The notes under the pieces: generated by a model | Database searches by the model: none | Seen by the model: the letters and a program-made list of their open reading frames with translations, nothing else | Told to the model about the DNA's origin: nothing | Made by a program: the position numbers and the translations under genes | NCBI RefSeq assembly: GCF_046233715.1 | Contig: NZ_JBJNRJ010000009.1 | Span: 1-64,000, forward strand | DNA from: Trujillonella humicola | GTDB lineage: Bacteria; Actinomycetota; Actinomycetes; Mycobacteriales; Geodermatophilaceae | Reading direction: 5' to 3' | Length of the DNA stretch: 64,000 bases | Part shown: positions 18,394-27,110 of the stretch, in pieces | How positions within the stretch are numbered: position 1 is the first letter of the stretch | Layout: every line of letters starts with the position of its first letter

Positions 18394-19417
18394 GTCCCGT
18401 TCCTCCCGCTCCCAGCTCCTCGGCGACGACGGCGGCGGGCCGGCCGTCCACCCGCACCTGCGGGCCGTCCCCGGCGCCGACAGCACCCCCGCCGACCACA
18501 CCCCCGATGACCGCCCAGCCGGGAGGCAGGGTCGCATCCGCCGGGAAGGTGGCGAGCAGCGCGTGGTCCTCCCCGCCGGTGAGCACCCACGCCAGCGGGT
18601 CCACCCCGAGCGCGGCCCCGACCTGGAGCAGCGGACCGGGCGGGTCCAGGGCGACCGCGGCGAGCGCCGCCCGGTCGATGTCGACCACCACTCCGCTGGC
18701 CTCCGCGATGTGCGCGGCGTCGGCCAGCAGCCCGTCGCTGACGTCGCACATGGCGGTCGCACCGGCGTCGGCGGCCGCCGGCCCGGCCGCGTAGGGCGGC
18801 TCGGGCCGCCGGTGCGCCCGCACCGCCGCCAGCGGACTGCTGAAGCCCCGCCGCAGCACGGCCAGCCCGCACGCCGACCAGCCCAGCCGCCCCGCCACCG
18901 CGAGGACGTCGCCGCCGCGGGCCCCCGAGCGCAGCACCGGCCGCCGACCGGCGAGGTCGCCCAGCGCGGTGACCGACAGGACGACGCTGCGGCTGTCGGG
19001 GGCCGAGGCGACCGTGTCGCCCCCCACGACCGCCGCGCCCAGCGGGCCGCACTCGCCGGCGAGCCCGTCGGCCACCTGCTCCAGCCAGGCGGTGGGGGTG
19101 TCGGGCGGGCAGGCCAGCCCGACGAGCAGCGCGGTGGGGACGGCGCCCATGGCGGCGACGTCGGCCAGGTTGGCTGCCGCGGCCTTGTGCCCGACGTCGG
19201 TGCCGGTGGACCAGTCCCGGCGGAAGTGCCGCCCCTCGACGAGCACGTCGGTGGTGGCCACGACCCGGCCGTCGGGGGCGCGCACCACTGCCGCGTCGTC
19301 GCCGGGACCCACCTCGGTGGCCCGCGCGACCCCGGCGCGGGCCACCACCCGGTCGATCAGCGCGAACTCCCCCAGGGAGGCGACCGTCTCGCCTCCGGGG
19401 GCGGGGGGCCGCGTCAC
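18377..19417 (-). CDS. thiL: Thiamine-monophosphate kinase
   Basis: 346 aa, GTG start. Last step of thiamine pyrophosphate synthesis: ATP-dependent phosphorylation of thiamine monophosphate. PurM-like fold with GPGDDAAVV near 38, TTDVLVEGRHFRRDW near 55, HKAAAANLADVAAMGA near 76 and GGEDHALLATFP near 276. Length matches the family. Divergent from the Lrp-type gene with a 92-bp gap. Confidence 0.93.
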   Translation of the reverse strand: MTRPPAPGGETVASLGEFALIDRVVARAGVARATEVGPGDDAAVVRAPDGRVVATTDVLVEGRHFRRDWSTGTDVGHKAAAANLADVAAMGAVPTALLVGLACPPDTPTAWLEQVADGLAGECGPLGAAVVGGDTVASAPDSRSVVLSVTALGDLAGRRPVLRSGARGGDVLAVAGRLGWSACGLAVLRRGFSSPLAAVRAHRRPEPPYAAGPAAADAGATAMCDVSDGLLADAAHIAEASGVVVDIDRAALAAVALDPPGPLLQVGAALGVDPLAWVLTGGEDHALLATFPADATLPPGWAVIGGVVGGGAVGAGDGPQVRVDGRPAAVVAEELGAGGTGHVHFG

Positions 19418-19509
19418 CGGGTGCCCCTCGTCACTGGGGTAGGTTGCGGTCCGACCCGCCGGCCGGTGGGTGCACGCCGGCGGCAGCGCTGCCCGAGGAA
19501 GGTCATCCC

Positions 19510-19743
19510 GTGGTCCACGCCTACATCCTGATCCAGACCGAGGTCGGCAAGGCCGCGCAGGTCGCCACGACGATCGCCGAGATCGCGGGGGTCACCAAGG
19601 CCGAGGACGTGACGGGCCCCTACGACGTCATCGTGCGCGCCGAGGCCGAGACCGTCGACGAGCTCGGCCGCCTGGTCGTCGCGCGGGTGCAGTCGGTGGA
19701 CGGCATCACCCGGACGCTGACCTGCCCCGTCGTCAACATCTGA
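19510..19743 (+). CDS. Stand-alone Lrp/AsnC ligand-binding (RAM) domain protein
   Basis: 77 aa, GTG start with GAGGA upstream. It consists only of the regulator-of-amino-acid-metabolism domain (AYILIQTEVGKAAQVATTIA then GPYDVIVRAEAETVDELG) and has no DNA-binding helix-turn-helix. Such proteins form oligomers that sense amino acids and may tune full-length Lrp regulators. An in-frame start at 19444 would add unsupported sequence. Conserved beside thiL in actinobacteria. Confidence 0.85.
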   Translation: MVHAYILIQTEVGKAAQVATTIAEIAGVTKAEDVTGPYDVIVRAEAETVDELGRLVVARVQSVDGITRTLTCPVVNI

Positions 19744-19795
19744 GCCGCTGAGCGAGGACGACCGCCCCGCGGCCGGCCCGGCGCCCGGGGACGCG

Positions 19796-19864
19796 CCGCC
19801 ACCCGGGGAGACGCCACCCGGGGAGACACCACCTGGGGGGACGCCGCCTGGGGGGACGCCGCCG
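19796..19864 (+). repeat. 15-bp repeats coding PPGET/PPGGT
   Basis: About four and a half copies of a 15-base unit (CCACCCGGGGAGACG and variants ending GGGGGGACG) lie before the DUF3515 hydrophobic segment. In the downstream gene's frame they read PPGETPPGETPPGGT, so they may be coding if translation starts upstream. Confidence 0.75.
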
Positions 19865-19894
19865 GCCGATCCGCTGCGGCGCGCGGCGCTCGCG

Positions 19895-20422
19895 GTGACC
19901 GTGCTCGTCGTCCCGCTGCTCGTGGTGCTGCTCGTGCTGGCCAACCGCGGCGGCGGGGACGACGGCGACGACTCCCCCGCCCGCGTCGACGGCCCGGCCG
20001 CCACCGCGCGGGGCGACCTGCCGGTGCTGGAGGTGCCGGTGCCGCCGGTCACGGCCGAGGCCGACGCCGCCTGCCCGGCGTTCATGACCGACCTGCCGGT
20101 CGAGCTCGCCGGCCAGCCGTCGCGGCGGGTGCGGTCGGACACCCCCTACGCCTACGCCTGGGGCGAGCCGCCGGTGGTCCTGCGCTGCGGCGTCGAGCGC
20201 CCGGCCGGGTTCGTGGTCGGCGGACCCCAGCTGTTCGAGCTGAACGGCGTGTCCTGGTTCGTCGACGACTCCGACCCCGACCGGTACGTCTGGACGGTCG
20301 TCGACCGCACCGTGTACGTCGAGCTCGCCGTCCCGGCCGACGTCAGCAGCGCGCCGGCGATCGCGCTCGGCCCGCTGATCACCGCCACCCTGCCGTACCA
20401 GGAGCCGCGGCCCGGCGGCTGA
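19895..20422 (+). CDS. DUF3515 family membrane-anchored protein
   Basis: 175 aa from the GTG at 19895. One N-terminal hydrophobic segment (TVLVVPLLVVLLVLANRGGG, residues 2-21) anchors an extracytoplasmic domain of about 130 residues with two Cys (ACPAFM, LRCGVERP) that could form a disulfide. DUF3515 proteins are conserved next to thiL/ddl in actinobacteria but have no known role. The frame is open upstream to a CTG at 19748, 5 bases after the Lrp-type gene stop; that start would add a PPGET-repeat region. No good ribosome site is visible for either start, so the N-terminus is uncertain. Confidence 0.75.
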   Translation: MTVLVVPLLVVLLVLANRGGGDDGDDSPARVDGPAATARGDLPVLEVPVPPVTAEADAACPAFMTDLPVELAGQPSRRVRSDTPYAYAWGEPPVVLRCGVERPAGFVVGGPQLFELNGVSWFVDDSDPDRYVWTVVDRTVYVELAVPADVSSAPAIALGPLITATLPYQEPRPGG

Positions 20423-20425
20423 GGC

Positions 20426-21115
20426 TCACGCGGGCAGCCGGTCCAGCTGCTCGGCCACCACCGCGGCGACCTCCTCGGTGGCCTCCTCGAGCGACCCGCC
20501 GGCCGGCTCGGTGACGGCGCTGACCGCCACGCTGAACACGCCGTGGGCGCACCAGGCGAAGGCCGCCGGGCCCGGGACCCGGGTCGCCGGGTCGGGCCGG
20601 AGCACGGTGAGCAGCCGGCAGCCGTCGGGCAGCTCGGCCGGGTCGTGCTCGAGCGCGCCGGCGTAGTACACCGCGCCGTCGCCGGCGAGGTCCTCGGCGT
20701 AGGCGGCTGCGCCCGAGGCGTCGGCGAACTGGTCGACGAAGACGGTCGTGGCGCGCCCGCCGGGCGTTCCCCAGAACCGCTCCCAGCCGTGCAGGTAGCC
20801 GAAGTCCTCCAGCACCTGGCGCTCGTAGGCGGGGTCGTCGGCGTAGCCCGCGACGTCGTCGATCGACTTCTGCCCCGCCGGCGGGTCGACGTCGGCGTCG
20901 GGGACCCGGGCCAGGCCCGAGGGCACCTCCGGGACCACGAGGGAGGCCAGCTCGGCCGCGGTGCCGGGGGTGGCCGGCGCGGCCACGTCCGCCGCGGAGG
21001 AGGCGGCCTCGCCCTCGCCCTCGTCGTCCGCGGCCCCGGAGCCGCACGCGGCAGCGGCGGCGAGCACGGCGGCGAGCAGCGGGGCGGCCGGCCGCACGGA
21101 CCGCCGCCGGCTCAC
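20426..21115 (-). CDS. Putative lipoprotein of unknown function
   Basis: 229 aa, GTG start overlapping the ddl stop (GTGA). Signal peptide: VSRRRSVRPAAPLLAAVLAAAAAC, with Cys 24 after AAA as a probable lipobox, followed by an acidic linker. The body contains YERQVLEDFGYLHGWERFWG, VFVDQFADASGAAAYAEDLA and WCAHGVFSVAVSA; the phrases resemble PknH-sensor-like or DUF7373-type actinobacterial lipoproteins, but this is impression only. Coupled to ddl, hinting at a cell-envelope role. Confidence 0.7.
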   Translation of the reverse strand: MSRRRSVRPAAPLLAAVLAAAAACGSGAADDEGEGEAASSAADVAAPATPGTAAELASLVVPEVPSGLARVPDADVDPPAGQKSIDDVAGYADDPAYERQVLEDFGYLHGWERFWGTPGGRATTVFVDQFADASGAAAYAEDLAGDGAVYYAGALEHDPAELPDGCRLLTVLRPDPATRVPGPAAFAWCAHGVFSVAVSAVTEPAGGSLEEATEEVAAVVAEQLDRLPA

Positions 21116-22272
21116 CGACCGGTCCGGGGACCACCGCCCGCGGACGGCCCCGCGGGCTCGGCCAGCGCGGCGGCCACCAGCCGGTCGACCAGCTCCGGAT
21201 AGGCCACGCCGCTGGCCGCCCACATCCGCGGGAACATCGAGATCGGGGTGAACCCGGGCATGGTGTTCACCTCGTTGATCACCAGCCGCTCCCGCCCGTC
21301 GGGACCGTCCCCGAGGAAGAAGTCGACCCGCGCCAGCCCGCGGCAGTCCATCGCCAGGTAGGCGCGGGTGGCCGTCGCCTGCACCAGCCGGGTCTGCTCC
21401 GGGGTCAGGTCGGCGGGCACGTCGAACTCGACGGCGTCCTCGAGGTACTTGGCGTCGAAGTCGTACCAGTCGGTGCCCGGCCGGAGCCGGATCTCGGCCG
21501 GCAGGCTGGCCTCCGGCAGGCCGCCGGGACGCCCGGCGAGCACCCCGCACTCGATCTCCCGGCCCGGGACGGCGGCCTCGACCACCACCTTGCGGTCGAC
21601 CGCCGCGGCGGTCGCCACGGCCTCGGGGAACTGCGCCCAGTCGGTGACCTTGCTGATGCCGATGCTCGATCCGGCGCGGGAGGGCTTGACGAACACCGGC
21701 AGGCCCAGCCGCGCCCGGGCGGCCTCGTCCAGCACCGCCGGGTCCGGGCACAGCGCCCCGGAGGCGTCCCGGAGGACGACGTGGTCGCCCTGCGGCAGCC
21801 CGGCGGCGGCCAGCAGCTTCTTGGTGAACTCCTTGTCCATCGAGGCGGCGCTGGCGAAGACGCCGGACCCGACGTAGGGCAGGCCGCTCATCTCCAGCAG
21901 CCCCTGGATCGTGCCGTCCTCACCGTAGGCGCCGTGCAGCACCGGAAAGACGACGTCGACCTCGGTCAGCGGCGGCCCGACCGCGGCCGTCACGTCCAGC
22001 ACGGCCAGCCCGCGGCCGGCCGGGTCGCCGACCAGCGACACCGCCGTCCCGCCGGTCACCTCGGGCAGCTCGCCACCGGCGATCGCCATCCGCTGACCGG
22101 GGTCGGGCAGCACCCACCGGCCGTCGCGCGCGATGCCCACCGGGACGACCTCGTAGCGGTCGGGGTCCAGGGCCGCGATGACGCTCCCGGCCGACACGCA
22201 GGAGATCGAGTGCTCGGCGCTGCGACCGCCGAACACCACCGCGACGCGCAGCTTCCGTGCCTGTCCGCTCAT
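21112..22272 (-). CDS. ddl: D-alanine--D-alanine ligase
   Basis: 386 aa, ATG start at 22272 (an in-frame start 28 codons upstream is unsupported). ATP-grasp enzyme joining two D-alanines for peptidoglycan. FGGRSAEHSISCVSAGSVI (about 13-31) is the first D-Ala site; HGAYGEDGTIQGLLE near 120, VKPSRAGSSIGISKV near 198, RVDFFL near 323 and INEVNTMPGFTPISMFP near 338 complete the active site. Length typical. Followed by a coupled lipoprotein gene; divergent from the phosphatidylcholine synthase. Confidence 0.96.
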   Translation of the reverse strand: MSGQARKLRVAVVFGGRSAEHSISCVSAGSVIAALDPDRYEVVPVGIARDGRWVLPDPGQRMAIAGGELPEVTGGTAVSLVGDPAGRGLAVLDVTAAVGPPLTEVDVVFPVLHGAYGEDGTIQGLLEMSGLPYVGSGVFASAASMDKEFTKKLLAAAGLPQGDHVVLRDASGALCPDPAVLDEAARARLGLPVFVKPSRAGSSIGISKVTDWAQFPEAVATAAAVDRKVVVEAAVPGREIECGVLAGRPGGLPEASLPAEIRLRPGTDWYDFDAKYLEDAVEFDVPADLTPEQTRLVQATATRAYLAMDCRGLARVDFFLGDGPDGRERLVINEVNTMPGFTPISMFPRMWAASGVAYPELVDRLVAAALAEPAGPSAGGGPRTGR

Positions 22273-22348
22273 CGGCACGGACCCTAGTCGAGCGGCCCGC
22301 CACGGCTCGGACGGCCGGGTCCGTCCCGGTGTGGGAACCTCGTCGCCG

Positions 22349-23155
22349 ATGTCCACCTCGCCCTCGTCCGAGCAGCCCGCTGCCGCGGCAGCCGCCGGTC
22401 CCGCGGGCGGGGACGGTGCCGGTCCGCCGGTCTCCCCCGGGCTGCGGCTGGCCGGCGCCGCCGTGCACGCCTACACCGCCCTCGGCACGGTCGTCGGCTT
22501 CGCCATCGTGATCGCGGCGATCGAGGGCGAGGTCGAGGCTGCGCTGTGGCTGGGGCTGGCGGCGCTGTTCATCGACGGCACCGACGGCATGCTGGCCCGC
22601 CGGGCCCGGGTCAAGCAGACGATGCCCTGGTTCGACGGGGCGCTGCTGGACAACATCGTCGACTACCTGACCTACGTCTTCGCACCGGTCGTCCTGCTGT
22701 GGACCACCGGCCACCTGCCCGAGGGCCCACCCGGGTGGCTGCTGGCGGCGCTGCCGCTGCTGGCGTCGAGCTACCAGTTCTGCCGCGTCGACGCGAAGAC
22801 CGACGACCACACGTTCCTCGGCTTCCCGAGCTACTGGAACGTCGTCGCCTTCTACGTCATCGTGCTCGACGCGAGCGAGCCGGTCGTCGCGGTCGTCCTG
22901 ATCGTCCTCTCGGTGCTGGTGTTCGTGCCGATCCGCTTCCTCTACCCCTCGCGCAGCGGCGTGCTGCGGACGCTGAGCCTGGCGCTGTCGGCGGTCTGGG
23001 CGGTCACGTACGCGGTCCTGCTGGTGCAGTACCCCGACCCCCACCCGCTGGTGGTCGCGGCGTCGCTGGCCTACGTCGTCTACTACTGGGGCGTGAGCCT
23101 GTGGATGACCGCGCGGGCGGCGAGCCGCCGCCGGGAGGAGCGCACCCCCGCCTGA
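22349..23155 (+). CDS. pcs: Phosphatidylcholine synthase (CDP-diacylglycerol-choline type)
   Basis: 268 aa. CDP-alcohol phosphatidyltransferase that condenses CDP-diacylglycerol with choline in the membrane. The motif from residue 77 reads DG-ML-AR, 12 residues, G, ALL, D, NIV, D; the 12-residue spacing (rather than 8) is the Pcs-type variant. The whole pattern LWLGLAALFIDGTDGMLAR, DNIVDYLTYVFAPVVLLW, KTDDHTFLGFPSYWN and VFVPIRFLYPSR follows rhizobial Pcs closely. About eight membrane segments. The Ala/Gly-rich first 28 residues may be dispensable. Depends on external choline. Convergent with a metallophosphoesterase only 7 bp away. Confidence 0.85.
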   Translation: MSTSPSSEQPAAAAAAGPAGGDGAGPPVSPGLRLAGAAVHAYTALGTVVGFAIVIAAIEGEVEAALWLGLAALFIDGTDGMLARRARVKQTMPWFDGALLDNIVDYLTYVFAPVVLLWTTGHLPEGPPGWLLAALPLLASSYQFCRVDAKTDDHTFLGFPSYWNVVAFYVIVLDASEPVVAVVLIVLSVLVFVPIRFLYPSRSGVLRTLSLALSAVWAVTYAVLLVQYPDPHPLVVAASLAYVVYYWGVSLWMTARAASRRREERTPA

Positions 23156-23162
23156 CGTGGGG

Positions 23163-24818
23163 TCAGTCGTGCCGGCGGGGGTCGCGCACGACGAGCTCGA
23201 CGTTGCGGTCCTGCGGCCCGCCGGCCAGGCCGGAGCGCAGCCCGGCCCACGGCACGTTGGCCGACAACTCCCGGTGCAGCGAGGCCAGCGCCCGGGGATC
23301 GCGGGCGGCCGGGTCCAGCGCCTCCGGCGGCCGGGCCGGGCTGTCGTGGTCGAGCATCGTGCAGACCAGCGACAGCGTGCCGTCACCGTTGTCGAGGAAC
23401 TCCACCAGCCGGGCCTGACCGGGCCAGTCGACGACGGCGCAGGTGGTCACCTCCCAGAACCCGCGGCCGGGCTCGGCGGGCGACAGCCAGGGGCGCACCT
23501 CGCTGACGTGGGTGTGCCCGTTGAGCCACAGGACGACGTTCGGGTGGCGGTGCAGCAGGTCGACCAGGTCGGGGCCGCCCAGCACGCCCGCCTCGCCGGC
23601 GGGGACGGCGCGGAAGGCCTCCGACCGGGTCAGCGTCGTGGAGCCGTGGTGGGACAGCAGCACCACCAGCCGGTCGGCGTTGCCGGTGGGAACACGGGTG
23701 CCATCGGCCTCGAGGTGGGAGGAGGAGACCTCCCGCAGCCGGTCGGTCAGCCACCGGGCCTGGACGGCGTCGACCGAGCCGGCGCTGCCTCCGGTGACGC
23801 GGGTGGTGTCCAGGCAGATGACGCGGATCCCCGGCAGCCCGTCCCAGGCGTAGTACGCCGTCCCGTCCCGGTAGTTCTCCGGGGTGAAACCGTGCCCCTC
23901 GGGCGTGCCGGGGTCCGCCAGGTGCGCGGCGACGAAGGACCGGCGGTCCACGATCCGCCGGTCCGCCAGCGGGACGACCCGCCGCGACGGCGCGGTGGTG
24001 AAGACCTCCGAGGAGTGCGTGAACAGCCGGACGGCGTCCTCCAGCGGGAGGTCCGGCGCGATCTCGACCGGCTTCTGGTCGGCCAGCAGGTACTCCTGCA
24101 GGGCGGGGGTGGGCACACCGACGCCCTGGATGAGCGCCTCGTGGTTGCCGTGGCAGCCCAGCCAGGGCAGCCGCAGCCCCTCGGCGGCGAACCCGGCGAA
24201 GGCCGCCTCCAGGAGGCCGGGCCGGTGGGGGAAGCCGTGCCGGTCACGGAAGAGGTCGGGCTCGCCCTCGACGTCGGGTCGCCAGAACAGGTCGTGCGGC
24301 CAGCCCGCCGCCTGCACGCCGTCGTAGGCGGTCAGGCCCGCGCCGGGGTACACGACGCCCCCGGCGAGCAGGTCCAGGTACAGCGACAGCTCGTTCCACT
24401 GGGCGTTGTCGATGGCGTCCCCGGTGGTCACGACCACCTGCAGCGGATGGCCGGTGCGCGGCCCGCCGGGGACGGCGTTGAGGGTGCGCACCAGCGCGTC
24501 GATCGCGTGCGCGGTGAGCGCCTCCTGCGGCCGCTGCATCGGCACCAGCGCCGCCATGCGCGGGTCGGCGGCGAACCGGTTGAAGAACTCGAAGCGGGCC
24601 GGGGAGCAGACGTCGGCCAGCTGCATGTCCGTCACGTGCGCGAGGCACGCGATCGACTCGACGCCGGTGCGCGGCGCCTCCCATGACCCGCCGACCAGCT
24701 CCCGGCGCACCCGGTGCGGCTCGCCGGGCTGCCAGGCCAGCGCGTGGTAGGGGCTGTCCCGGCCGATCCGCAGCACCTCACCGGCGCCCAGGACCCGGTC
24801 CAGCGTGGTGCGGCTCAG
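23163..24818 (-). CDS. TIGR03767-type metallophosphoesterase
   Basis: 551 aa. Calcineurin-like phosphoesterase with long inserts. Metal motifs: AHVTDMQLAD near 55, VVTTGDAIDNAQ near 129, GCHGNHEA near 218, LLSHHG near 383 and NGHTHVSEVRPW near 430. Family N-termini normally start near a TTLDR sequence, which here is preceded only by a CTG codon (24818) with GGAGG six bases upstream; the next usual start is GTG at 24779, which would remove TTLDR. The CTG start is preferred. It overlaps the stop of the upstream PLP gene. No Tat signal is seen although many relatives have one. Substrate unknown. Confidence 0.8.
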   Translation of the reverse strand: MSRTTLDRVLGAGEVLRIGRDSPYHALAWQPGEPHRVRRELVGGSWEAPRTGVESIACLAHVTDMQLADVCSPARFEFFNRFAADPRMAALVPMQRPQEALTAHAIDALVRTLNAVPGGPRTGHPLQVVVTTGDAIDNAQWNELSLYLDLLAGGVVYPGAGLTAYDGVQAAGWPHDLFWRPDVEGEPDLFRDRHGFPHRPGLLEAAFAGFAAEGLRLPWLGCHGNHEALIQGVGVPTPALQEYLLADQKPVEIAPDLPLEDAVRLFTHSSEVFTTAPSRRVVPLADRRIVDRRSFVAAHLADPGTPEGHGFTPENYRDGTAYYAWDGLPGIRVICLDTTRVTGGSAGSVDAVQARWLTDRLREVSSSHLEADGTRVPTGNADRLVVLLSHHGSTTLTRSEAFRAVPAGEAGVLGGPDLVDLLHRHPNVVLWLNGHTHVSEVRPWLSPAEPGRGFWEVTTCAVVDWPGQARLVEFLDNGDGTLSLVCTMLDHDSPARPPEALDPAARDPRALASLHRELSANVPWAGLRSGLAGGPQDRNVELVVRDPRRHD

Positions 24819-26029
24819 CGGGCACCTCCGACGGCGTTGCCCCCGTGCGCCGGGTCCAGCGCGATACCCCCGTGCGCCGGGTCCAGCGCGGCGTCCAGCG
24901 CGGCCGCCAGGTCGGCCACCACGTCGACGGTGTCCTCGATCCCGCAGGAGAACCGCACGAAGCCGGGCGGGACGGCGTCCCCGCCCCACTGCGCGCGGCG
25001 GTCGACCGTGCTGTGCAGGCCGCCGAAGCTGGTCGCGGCCGCCCACAACCGGGCGGTCACCAGCAGCCGGGCCACCGCCGCCTCGTCGGGCAGCACCGCC
25101 GAGACCACGCCGTGCGGGCGCAGCATCTGCCGCGCGGCGAGCGCCCGGGACGGGTCCCCGGCCAGCCACGGCCAGCGGACGCCGGTCACGCCGGGGTGCG
25201 CGGCCAGCAGCTCGGCGACGGCCCGGGCGGTCGCCGCCTGTCGGGCCAGCCGCAGGTCCAGCGTCGCCATGGAGCGGTGACCCAGCCACGCCTCGAACGG
25301 TCCCGGCGTGCCACCGGTGCGGTCGCGCCAGCCCTTGAGCCGGTCGTAGAGGGCGTCGTCGGTCGTGCTGACGTGCCCCAGCAGCAGGTCGCTGTGCCCG
25401 GTGAGCGCCTTGGTGTCCGAGCCGACCGTCATGTGCGCGCCGAGTGCCAGCGGCCGCTGGCCCAGCGGGGTGGCCGTGGTGTTGTCGACGGCGACGAGCG
25501 CACCGGCGTCGCGGGCGGCCGAGGCGACGGCGGCGATGTCGCACACGTCCAGCTGCGGGTTGCTCGGCGTCTCCAGCAGCACCAGCCGCGCCCCGCGCAG
25601 GCCGCCCCGCGCCGCGTACGCCTCGACCTCGGGGGTCGGCACGTAGGCGACCTCGAGCCCGAACCGGGTCAGCTCCTCGCCGCCGAGCACGCGGGTGGCG
25701 TAGTAGCCGTCGGAGGGCAGCACGACGCGGTCCCCCGCCGCGGTCACCGCGAGGACGGCGGCGCTGATGGCGGCCATCCCGGTCGCGAAGGACAGGCAGC
25801 GGCCGCCGTCGAGCTCGCCGAGGGCGCCCTCCAGCACCCGCAGCGTCGGGTGCTCGGTGCGGGCGTAGGCGTCGGCGCCGCTGGCCCGCGGCGGCCGGTC
25901 ACCGAGGTGGAACGGGGCGGCGAAGACCGGGGAGGGACGCAGCGGCGCGCCGGGTACCGCCGGGTCCTCCCCCGCCCTGACCGACCGGGTGCCGTCGCCC
26001 CAGCCGGCGGGCACCGGGTCCCCCGTCAC
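24815..26029 (-). CDS. Cystathionine gamma-lyase/synthase-type PLP enzyme
   Basis: 404 aa, GTG start. Cys/Met metabolism PLP-dependent family (fold type I). TRSVRAGEDP near 14, ARTEHPTLRVLEGALGELDGG near 56, FATGMAAISAAV near 81, LLETPSNPQLDVCDI near 150, and VGSDTKALTGHSD near 202, whose Lys binds PLP, are clear. It most likely performs a gamma-elimination or replacement on cystathionine or a homoserine ester; sequence alone does not tell which. The final residues ALDPAHGG are duplicated by a 27-bp tandem repeat. Confidence 0.82.
   Translation of the reverse strand: MTGDPVPAGWGDGTRSVRAGEDPAVPGAPLRPSPVFAAPFHLGDRPPRASGADAYARTEHPTLRVLEGALGELDGGRCLSFATGMAAISAAVLAVTAAGDRVVLPSDGYYATRVLGGEELTRFGLEVAYVPTPEVEAYAARGGLRGARLVLLETPSNPQLDVCDIAAVASAARDAGALVAVDNTTATPLGQRPLALGAHMTVGSDTKALTGHSDLLLGHVSTTDDALYDRLKGWRDRTGGTPGPFEAWLGHRSMATLDLRLARQAATARAVAELLAAHPGVTGVRWPWLAGDPSRALAARQMLRPHGVVSAVLPDEAAVARLLVTARLWAAATSFGGLHSTVDRRAQWGGDAVPPGFVRFSCGIEDTVDVVADLAAALDAALDPAHGGIALDPAHGGNAVGGAR
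24840..24893 (-). repeat. 27-bp tandem duplication in the PLP gene end
   Basis: CCCCCGTGCGCCGGGTCCAG plus GCGATA is followed immediately by a second copy whose last bases differ. It encodes ALDPAHGGI and ALDPAHGGN at the C-terminus. Probably a recent in-frame slippage event with no effect on the fold. Confidence 0.8.
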
Positions 26030-26099
26030 GCCGGTTCCGCCCCGTCCGTGCGCGGCCGCCGGCCTCCGGTCCCGGCCCCGCTCGGCCGGGCGCGCCGGG

Positions 26100-27110
26100 T
26101 CATTCCGGCTTGGCCTCTCGACTCATGATCTCCTTCACCATCTGCGCCGCGGTCACGCCCTCGTGGCACACCCGGACGACCGCCTCGGTGATCGGCATGT
26201 CGACCCCGTGCGCACGGCCCAGGTCCAGCACCGGCCGGCAGCTCTTCACGCCCTCGGCGGTCTGGCGGGTGCTGCGCTGCACCTCCTCCAGCGACATCCC
26301 CCGGCCCAGCTTCTCCCCGAAGGTGCGGTTGCGGGACAGCGGTGAGCTGCAGGTGGCCACGAGGTCGCCCAGACCGGCCAGCCCCGCGAAGGTGGTCAGC
26401 TCCGCCCCCAGCGCGGCCCCCAGGCGGGCGGTCTCGGCCAGCCCGCGGGTGATCAGGGACGCGCGGGTGTTGTCGCCGAACCCCATGCCCTCGGCGACGC
26501 CGCAGGCCAGCGCGATGACGTTCTTCACCGCCCCGCCGAGCTCGCAGCCGATCAGATCGGTGTTGGTGTACGGCCGGAAGTACGGCGTGTGGCAGGCGGC
26601 CTGGATCGCCGCCGCCCGCTCGTGGTCCGGACAGGCGATCACCGTGGCCGCGGGCTGCTCCTCGGCGATCTCCCGGGCGAGGTTGGGCCCCGACAGCACC
26701 GCGACGCGCTCCGGCCCGGCGCCGGTGACCTCGCAGATGACCTCGCTCATCCGCTTGGTGCTGCCCAGCTCGATGCCCTTCATCAGCGACAGCAGGCTCG
26801 CACCGGGCGGGAGCAGCGGCGCCCAGGCGGTGAGGTTGTCGCGCAGCGACTGCGAGGGCACGGCGAGCACCACGACGTCGGCGCCCTCGAGCGCCTCGGC
26901 TGCGTCGGTGGTGGCCCGCAGCGAGGCCGGCAGCCGGACGCCCGGCAGGTAGTCGGCGTTCTCGCCGTCGGCGGTGATGGCCGCGACGAGCTCGGACCGC
27001 CGGGCGTGCAGCGTCACCGCGCACCCGGCGTCGGCCAGCACCTTGGCGAACGTCGTCCCCCAGGACCCGGCGCCGAGCACGGCGGCCCGGGTCGCACCGG
27101 CCCCGCTCAC
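26100..27110 (-). CDS. gpsA: Glycerol-3-phosphate dehydrogenase [NAD(P)+]
   Basis: 336 aa, GTG start at 27110 overlapping the acyltransferase stop (GTGA). Reduces dihydroxyacetone phosphate to sn-glycerol-3-phosphate for phospholipids. Rossmann motif LGAGSWGTTFAKVLADAG near 12; MKGIE near 113, SGPNLAREIAEEQPAATV near 140, the catalytic Lys in GGAVKNVIALACG near 190 and GFGDNTRASLITRGL near 208. Coupled to the 1-acyl transferase, so the first two steps of phosphatidic acid synthesis are made together. Confidence 0.96.
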   Translation of the reverse strand: MSGAGATRAAVLGAGSWGTTFAKVLADAGCAVTLHARRSELVAAITADGENADYLPGVRLPASLRATTDAAEALEGADVVVLAVPSQSLRDNLTAWAPLLPPGASLLSLMKGIELGSTKRMSEVICEVTGAGPERVAVLSGPNLAREIAEEQPAATVIACPDHERAAAIQAACHTPYFRPYTNTDLIGCELGGAVKNVIALACGVAEGMGFGDNTRASLITRGLAETARLGAALGAELTTFAGLAGLGDLVATCSSPLSRNRTFGEKLGRGMSLEEVQRSTRQTAEGVKSCRPVLDLGRAHGVDMPITEAVVRVCHEGVTAAQMVKEIMSREAKPE

